Part shown: piece after piece, positions 57,985 to 64,000 of the stretch
Numbering within the stretch: the stretch's first letter is position 1
How the letters are laid out: every line of letters starts with the position of its first letter
Origin: Semisulcospira habei
Lineage: Eukaryota > Mollusca > Gastropoda > Semisulcospiridae
DNA length: 64,000 bases
Direction: 5' to 3'
Assembly: GCA_036245525.1 (NCBI GenBank)
Contig: BTPG01000001.1
Location: 181,023,076-181,087,075 of the forward strand
Notes under the pieces: model-generated
What the model was told of the DNA's origin: nothing
Databases searched by the model: none
The model's input: only the letters and a program-made list of their open reading frames with translations
Made by a program: the position numbers and the translations under genes

Positions 57985-60300
57985 GAAAGAAACTTGTTCT
58001 CGGTACGTCGAACGTACGAACCCTGTTGGACAGAGAGCAGACGCTGAGACCGCCCTCATAGCCAGGGAGCTGGCGAGATATAAGATCGACATTGCGGCCC
58101 TTAGTGAAACCAGATTTGCTGACGAAGGATCGATCTGTGAACCTGAGGGTGGGTACACCTTTTTCTGGAAGGGCAAATCTGAAAACGAGGACAGAATACA
58201 CGGAGTTGACTTCGCCATCCGCACCACGCTCCTCCGACAGCTGCCTTTTCTTCCCACCGGCATCAGCGAACGAGCGATGAAGCTCCGTTTCTCCATCTCC
58301 CACACCCGACATGTCACTATCATCAGCGCCTATGCTCCGACACTCACCAGCACCGATGACGACAAGGAGGCGTTCTATGAGAGTCTCGACTCCCTCCTGA
58401 AGTCCACTCCTGCAAGTGACAAACTCATCGTACTTGGTGACTTTAATGCTCGAGTTGGGCGCGAATGTGACTGCTGGGAAGGAGTGATGGGCCTACACGG
58501 GTTGAGCAAGATGAACAGCAACGGCCTGCTCCTGCTGACATTGTGTGCTGAGAATGGACTCGCCATCACCAACATCTTCTTCAGGCTGGCTAGTAAGGAC
58601 AAGACAACATGGATGCATTCAAGGAGTGGCATCTCATAGATTATGTCATTGTCCGCCAGCGGGATATTCGCGATGTTAGAATCACCAGAGCCATGAGAGG
58701 AGCCGAGTGCTGGACCGACCATCCGCTGGTGCGGTCTGTCCTCAACCTGCACATTGCTCCAGCACAGAGAAAAAGGCCTCAACCGCCTGATCAGCTCTGT
58801 ATCTGAGGAATCACTTCCAGATGCTCAGTGTGGCTTCAGACCCGGCCACAGCACAGTCGACATGGTCTTCTCTGTGAGACAGGTCCAGGAGAAATGCATT
58901 GAGCAGCACATGGACATCTACGCTGTCTTCATAGACCTGACCAAAGCATTCGACACCGTGAACAGAGAAGCGCTTTGGGTCATCCTCGCAAAGCTCGGCT
59001 GCCCAAGAAAGCTCACCAACATCATCCGCCTCTTCCATGATGGAATGGTAGGGTTGTCCAGTCAAACGGCGACACATCCGCACCCTTCGACATTTCCAAT
59101 GGGGTGAAACAAGGCTGTGTTCTTGCCCGCGTGATGTTAAACCTGTTTTTCACGTGTGTCCTGATTTATGCAGTACGCGACCTTGAGAAGGCAGTGTACC
59201 TGAAGTACAGACTCGACGGCTCTCTCTTCGACCTCCGTCAGGACTGACCATCGAGAGGCGCTGTTTGCCGATGACTGTGCGCTGATGGCGCACACGGAGT
59301 TTGACCTCCAGACCATCGTCAACAGGTTCAGGGAAGCCTCTCGACTGTTTGGCCTCACCATCAGTCTCAACAAGACCGAGGTCCTGCACCAACCAGCCCC
59401 TGGCACAAGAGCACCCCCACCCAAAGCGTATGTTGAACGCACCGAGCTGAAGACTGTCGACCAGTTCAGGTACCTGGGGAGCATCATCTCTTCCAACACA
59501 CGAGTGCGCAGACGACCAAGGGCTTTGCTGGTTTAGCTGATGCGAGCTGCGATTTTCTTATCGACAAGAAAATCGCAGCTCGCATCAGCTAAACCAGCAA
59601 AGCCCTTGGTCGTCTGCGCACTCGTGTGTTGAACAACAACAACGTCAAGTTCTCCACCAAGATCAAAGTCTACAAGGCAGTAGTCCTCCCCAGTCTCCTC
59701 TTCGGCTGTCAGTCATGGACGCTGTACAGAAAGCACCCCAAGCAGCTTGAACATTTCCACAGGAGATCCCTGCGCTTACTCATGGGCATCAAATGGCAAG
59801 ACAAGGTGACAAACCTGGAAGTCCTGGACAATGCTGGCCTAATGAGTGTTGAAGCCTTGATAATAAAGACACAACTTCGCTGGACAGGTCATGTCATACG
59901 CATGGATGATTCTCGCATGCCACGCCAATCCTGTATGGCGCACTCTCAAAAGGCCACAGGAAGCAAGGATGGCCAAAGAAACGCTTCAACGACTGCATAA
60001 AAGACAGCCTCAAGTACTACGTCTTCCCGGTAAAAGAACTTGAAGCGCAAGCGCAAGACAGATCTGGCTGGTGTGCCGCCACCAGGAAAGCCTGCACGCT
60101 CTTTGAACACAATCGGCGCGAAAAGATCACAAGTGCCAGAGCCCGCAGAAAGACAGCATCGACTATCCCCACAACTACGTTCCAGTGCCCCCATTGCACT
60201 CGCAGGTGTGGCTCAAGAATTGGTTTGGCCAGCCACACCCGTACCCACAAATAGAAGTCATGCACAATGACGACATCATCGGCTTTCGATGGTCTACCCA
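57985..60300 (+). mobile_element. APE-type LINE with internal deletion and a template-switch hairpin
   Basis: Endonuclease remnants (57985-58750): NVRTLLD, IAALSETRFADEG, IISAYAPTLTSTDDDKEAFY, LIVLGDFNARVGRECD, HLIDYVIVRQRDI and CWTDHPLVRS. An internal deletion near 58770 removes the first part of the RT. Then CGFRPGHSTVDMVFSVRQVQ and FIDLTKAFDTVNREALW (58826-58977), FADDCALMAHTEFDLQ (59265), YLGSIIS (59471), the hairpin at 59494-59631, SLLFGCQSWTLYRKHPKQLE (59690), LRWTGHVIRMDDSRMPRQ (59877) and a C-terminal finger CPHCTRRCGSRIGLASHTRT (60189-60248) before a stop. Several frameshifts and one in-frame TAA (59599). The element is related to the LINE at 51671-53679 but is a distinct subfamily. 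Confidence 0.88.
59494..59631. repeat. Perfect 66-bp inverted repeat with 6-bp loop inside the LINE
   Basis: Arms 59494-59559 and 59566-59631 are exact reverse complements; loop ATCGAC. Only the right arm is LINE coding sequence in the correct sense (DKKIAARIS...SKALGRLRTRVL). The left arm is an extra inverted copy of it. Confidence 0.95.
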
Positions 60301-60780
60301 TTCACTCACCTATTTCTTTGCTCCGATGTGATCATGGTTTCGGCACACGCCTAGCCACAACAAAGCCGCCATGGTGTCTTGGCAAAGATGTTGACGTAAT
60401 TTACTTTGTAATGTGGCGTCAATACTTTTGGATGCCAGATAAATGTTCCAACGTGATGACGTAATTGCACAATATATGACACCAGTCGTCGAAAAAAAAA
60501 GACTTTATTGCACTTGAGGGTAAAGTAGGTCAAGTTTCAAGGTGGCGTGTGCCCGCACCCTTTAGTGTTGACCAGACTTTCTACAAGACAATTTTGTGCA
60601 CACGTGACCGTTCACGCACCAGGGCTGTATCACACACGTGTGATACGCTCAAGTTGTGTCACACGTGTGTGATACAGCTTTTCCGCGCAAACTCAGCAAA
60701 GAAGGAGGTGTGTAAGAAAAGCGATTCCATACTACCAGTTCTTATTGGCTCACGTGCGAAGCAAAAGTGAGTCTATGTTC
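60301..60780. other. Unassigned sequence with a CACGTG-bearing hairpin
   Basis: 60624-60678 holds GCTGTATCACACACGTGTGA and a near-perfect inverted partner (GTGTCACACGTGTGTGATAC), separated by about 9 bp. No gene. Confidence 0.45.
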
Positions 60781-60834
60781 TGGGCCAGTGGTCGTCCGTC
60801 CGGCTTCTTCCGTGGTAAACTTTAACGTTGGCAT

Positions 60835-61365
60835 TTTCTAGGAGACTGTTCAAGCTACAGTCTTCAAACTTGGCCCAAGGATACTTTGTGGCAAGACCTT
60901 TCTAAACATACCAGTTTCAGTGACCTCTCACGCAAGGTCACAGCGGCTCAGGAAATATATGAAAAATAGCTATTTTGGGACATAATTTATTTTTTCTCAA
61001 ATACTATTGACAACTTCAAACCCAAACTGATACCTGATGTAAGACACACTAATATGCACACTAATTTGGTTGATCCCTCGGAAAGGTCAATGGTCACAAG
61101 AGGTCAAGAAATAGGTCCGAAATGACCATATTTTTACCCCCCCCCCCCCCCCCAAAAAAAAAAAAAAAAAAAAAAATAATAATAAAATAAATAAATGTTT
61201 CGCAAATACTATTCACAACTTCAAACCCAAACTTGCTACAGAGATACCTGATGGTAAGACCTATCTATGCATACTAATTTGCATGACCCCTCGGAAAAGT
61301 CAAGGGTCACAAGAGCTCAGGAAATAAGTAAAAAAAAAGTAGCCATATTTTTACAAGAAACGTTA
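60835..61365 (+). repeat. Dispersed repeat with two similar units
   Basis: Two units share AAATACTATT(G/C)ACAACTTC, AAACCCAAACT, CATACTAATTTG-like, CCTCGGAAA.GTCAA.GGTCA and CATATTTTTAC blocks (about 60995-61135 and 61205-61355). They are separated by C and A runs at 61138-61175. Type unknown. Confidence 0.6.
61138..61200 (+). repeat. Poly(C)-poly(A) low-complexity tract
   Basis: C16 followed by A23 and AATA units. Confidence 0.9.
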
Positions 61366-62190
61366 TGTCAGACATGTGTGGATCGGTCGATACACGTGAA
61401 CCATAAGGGCTTTGCCCTTCTTGTTTTTACCCATGGCAATCTGCGGGGGAGATAAATACATCACGTGCTCAAAATGGAGATTTGTTTGGGTCCAACGACG
61501 AACACGTAGGCCCTATTACCCCCAAGAAACGGATCTGCTAACGTTGCAGTTTGCGCCATGAGATCTAAGGAGAGCTTAGACTTTCCGATAGCGTACGGAT
61601 CCAAAGTATCTTATGCGTCACCGCCGTATCGTCCGGTAAGTTTGTGCGTCACGGATTTAAATGAGTGTATTCGGAGCCTCTGTTCCAGAGACAAACAAGC
61701 AAAACAAAAAGAAATAACTGACGCCCCGGCGGGGGGTTAGAAAACAACCAGCGTACAAGGAATTACTGCTTTGAATACAGCCAAGTACTGGTATCTAGGT
61801 TCACGACAATTTATGCACCTACTTTGACGAGCTAAGGCATGTCGTTCTTGTCAAATACAGCGCACGCAGGCGAACGCTTTCGAACAAACGCACCACCGTA
61901 ATATAATGATGATAATGGCGGTGCTTTTACAAAACGGTGACCATAATGACGTTAAACAGAATAGTTAAGTCTTATATACTTACAGTTTTCACAACAAATG
62001 TTAGACAATCACAGACCGGCATATCATCCGTCTCCAGTCCTCAGTCACCTCTACCCCCTCGGTCTTCTCACTTTTCCCTTTCCCTCTCCCCCCTCCCTCT
62101 CTTTCTCCCACACTAGCGCGTGACACCGCATCAGCAGTCGGGAGGTTGGTAAAAAAATCCGTTCGCTGTCATGCATAAATTGAATCGTGT
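61366..62190. other. Unassigned sequence
   Basis: No supported gene. A pyrimidine-rich CTCCCC/CTTTCC stretch lies at about 62060-62110. Confidence 0.35.
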
Positions 62191-62204
62191 CTACTCTGAC
62201 AATA

Positions 62205-62338
62205 GACCTCCAAGCAGACATCAAGAGACTGGGAACCACCTGGAGTAGAATCGAAGGAGAAGCACAGGACAGGAGTTGCTGGAGGTCTCTCGTCGACGGC
62301 CTATACCCGGGTAGGGGTGACAGGCGTAAGTAAGTAAG
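62205..62338 (+). mobile_element. 134-bp LINE 3' stub with perfect 14-bp TSD
   Basis: TSD CTACTCTGACAATA at 62191-62204 and 62339-62352. The stub starts GACCTCCAAGCAGACATCAA and ends GTAAGTAAG, and matches the last 134 bp of the LINE at 43540-43944 with only one or two differences. Confidence 0.93.
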
Positions 62339-62352
62339 CTACTCTGACAATA

Positions 62353-62938
62353 CTGTTTCCTCTTTTACCTAATTACCATTCTAACTGTGTACTGGAGACT
62401 CAGTTAAGCCTTGTGTCTACGTTATACCAACTCATAAGTACACGCGTGTGTGATCAAAGCAAAGTGTCATAAATGTAACTGAAAGTTGATTTCAACGGCA
62501 CAAATCGCCCATAGTTTTGCGAAATTGACCACTGGTCGCTAAGGTCAAACCAACCGGCAAATAACTGGTCTATAGGTCTGTGAGCCTCATGCCGCATTGG
62601 TACTTGGTTGTTCTACGACACCTAACAGAGTTCTCCGCTGCTTAAATGCTACAGACTATGCCAAAGAATACATGTATTACGAATGCGACAAAAGACAGGA
62701 AAGTGCTCACCGTAACAGCCGTGCCTTTCTTGCTTACCAGAGCTGGCGTGGGCCGCGAGGGGGACACAGTGATGTGTGATGCTGGAAGGACGAGCGACAC
62801 AGACTGCAACACCACCAATGGCCGCCGTGGAACAGGAGACGGTGAAGCGCAATGCTGGAAGGACGGGCCGCAGACTGGAGTGTAACACGTGCGGGCAGCA
62901 CCTGTGCACATATTCAATCAACACAAACTGTCGGAATC
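62353..62938. other. Unassigned sequence
   Basis: No supported gene. ATGCTGGAAGGACG occurs twice (62778 and 62851), making overlapping frames of about 90 codons on both strands that I do not trust. Confidence 0.35.

Positions 62939-63009
<71 letters not shown>
62939..63009 (+). repeat. (GA)n microsatellite
   Basis: About 33 GA units after GAGAAAGA. Confidence 0.95.
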
Positions 63010-63697
63010 ACTTGAAACTAAAAAGCAAAGCAATTCCAAGCTGTCTCAAGCCCCATATTTTGTCACAACCACAAACAAACCTGTCACAATGTGGTACCTT
63101 ATCGCCTCCCCTGGTATCCCGTAACACACCGCAAAATGTCACAGAAAGCAATGGCACTCAGTCCGGCTATCGTCTCGTGTCGTCTCCCCTGTATTCTAAT
63201 TATGAAAAATAGTCTAGTCAAGTCTAGTTGCGCTCACACCCATGACGTACGAATCAGGAGTTTCACTGTACAAAATGTACACTGAAATGTACACTGTACT
63301 GTACTTGCCGTCGAGTATGTAGTGAAGAACGTGAAAGTTACAATAAAGGTAGTACATTGCACCGTAGGCTTTTATCATTGTAGTGAAGGGTTTTTCATCC
63401 CTCGTAGCACCGGTCTTTCATGCAAGTGTGTGTTATTTGAACATAAGAGGCAGATTACATTGCAGCAGAGACTTTCATACCGAGTGTAGCACAACTTTTT
63501 TTTGAGGACAGGGGATAAAAAGAGGTGAAAAGGTCCTACATTATGGTTACAAAATAGCCTATTTATGGTTACTAAATTGTATGCAATGCGAAAAGAAAAA
63601 GAAATGCATATAATCCCACGTATTTTTGTGAGTTACAGGCCAAACATACACGTTATCAGTTCAGAGCAGAAAAAATCGGGTAGCTTGCCGATGCATG
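63010..63697. other. Unassigned sequence
   Basis: No supported gene. Confidence 0.35.
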
Positions 63698-63888
63698 TTT
63701 GACTACCGTATTAAAAATACGGTAGACTTTGAGATGAGGCTGGTCGGAAAACGTTCTGTAGCATGCAAATGACAAACAGGCGGGGACACATCAGACTGAC
63801 AGTGAAGTAACACGATGAGTAAAAATTACGTCATGCTTAGCTACGCTAACCGCGCTCGGGAAGCGCCGTGTGTGTGTGTTAATGCATA

Positions 63889-63950
<62 letters not shown>

Positions 63951-63957
63951 ATGCATA

Positions 63958-64000
<43 letters not shown>
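63698..64000 (+). mobile_element. MITE-like repeat with palindromic end and (TG)n core, runs off the window
   Basis: GACTACCGTATTAAAAATAC, GGTAGACTTTGAGATGA, CTGGTCGGAAAACGTTCTGT, ATTACGTCATGCTTAGCTAC and AAGCGCCGTGTG, then two (TG)n tracts separated by a repeated TTAATGCATATCG. Close to 36432-36680. It continues past the end. Confidence 0.65.

Noticed and set aside
62642..62924. Overlapping 80-91-codon frames on both strands
   Set aside because: GC-rich and internally repeated (ATGCTGGAAGGACG twice); no domain or consistent coding strand.

Overview
This is eukaryotic, repeat-dominated intergenic or intronic DNA. The probable source is a lophotrochozoan, most likely a gastropod mollusc. The reasons are long (CA)n, (GA)n and (ATT)n microsatellites, GT-AG splice sites, many 5'-truncated non-LTR retrotransposons with target-site duplications (TSDs), Ty3/gypsy and THAP-type DNA transposons, and dispersed repeats of molluscan type. 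Species placement is inference. No operons or prokaryotic genes are present. Only one stretch looks like host coding sequence: a 182-nt exon at 6221-6402 (minus) encoding most of a chitin-binding (CBM14 / peritrophin-A) domain.

Layout. 1-7.7 kb: low-complexity DNA, a (CA)n-bearing MITE-like repeat, a LINE-like tail and the chitin-binding exon. 7759-12227: copy 1 of a 3.8-kb THAP-domain DNA transposon (ISL2EU-like by its AT target site), interrupted by a 667-bp LINE 3' end. 12.9-20 kb: copies of the (CA)n MITE family, a CR1/L2-like LINE tail, and a CAAT-tailed retroposon with a perfect TSD. 20.1-22.3 kb: a hairpin MITE, a relic gypsy element whose integrase lies upstream of reverse transcriptase (RT) (Gmr1-type order), and a fragment of the THAP element. 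25623-33741: copy 2 of the THAP transposon in opposite orientation, split by a complete Ty3/gypsy element (28675-33330) with near-identical LTRs and a 5-bp TSD. 36.4-40.4 kb: a gag-only LTR element. 43-48 kb: an inverted-repeat structure with roughly 1.1-kb arms around a LINE carrying RNase H; one arm holds a LINE insertion whose empty site survives in the other arm. 49.2-51.5 kb: two MITE families. 51.6-57.7 kb: a LINE and a MITE locked in a 1.6-kb-armed, roughly 99% identical inverted duplication around a second LINE. 58.0-60.3 kb: a third LINE with endonuclease, RT and zinc finger, and a perfect 66-bp template-switch hairpin. 60.8-64 kb: more repeats.

No gene set here acts together as a cellular pathway. 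The biology is nested transposition, and the nesting orders the insertions in time. All coding remnants of the transposons carry frameshifts, stops or missing catalytic residues, so none looks active. All alignments were made by eye; identity figures are approximate.
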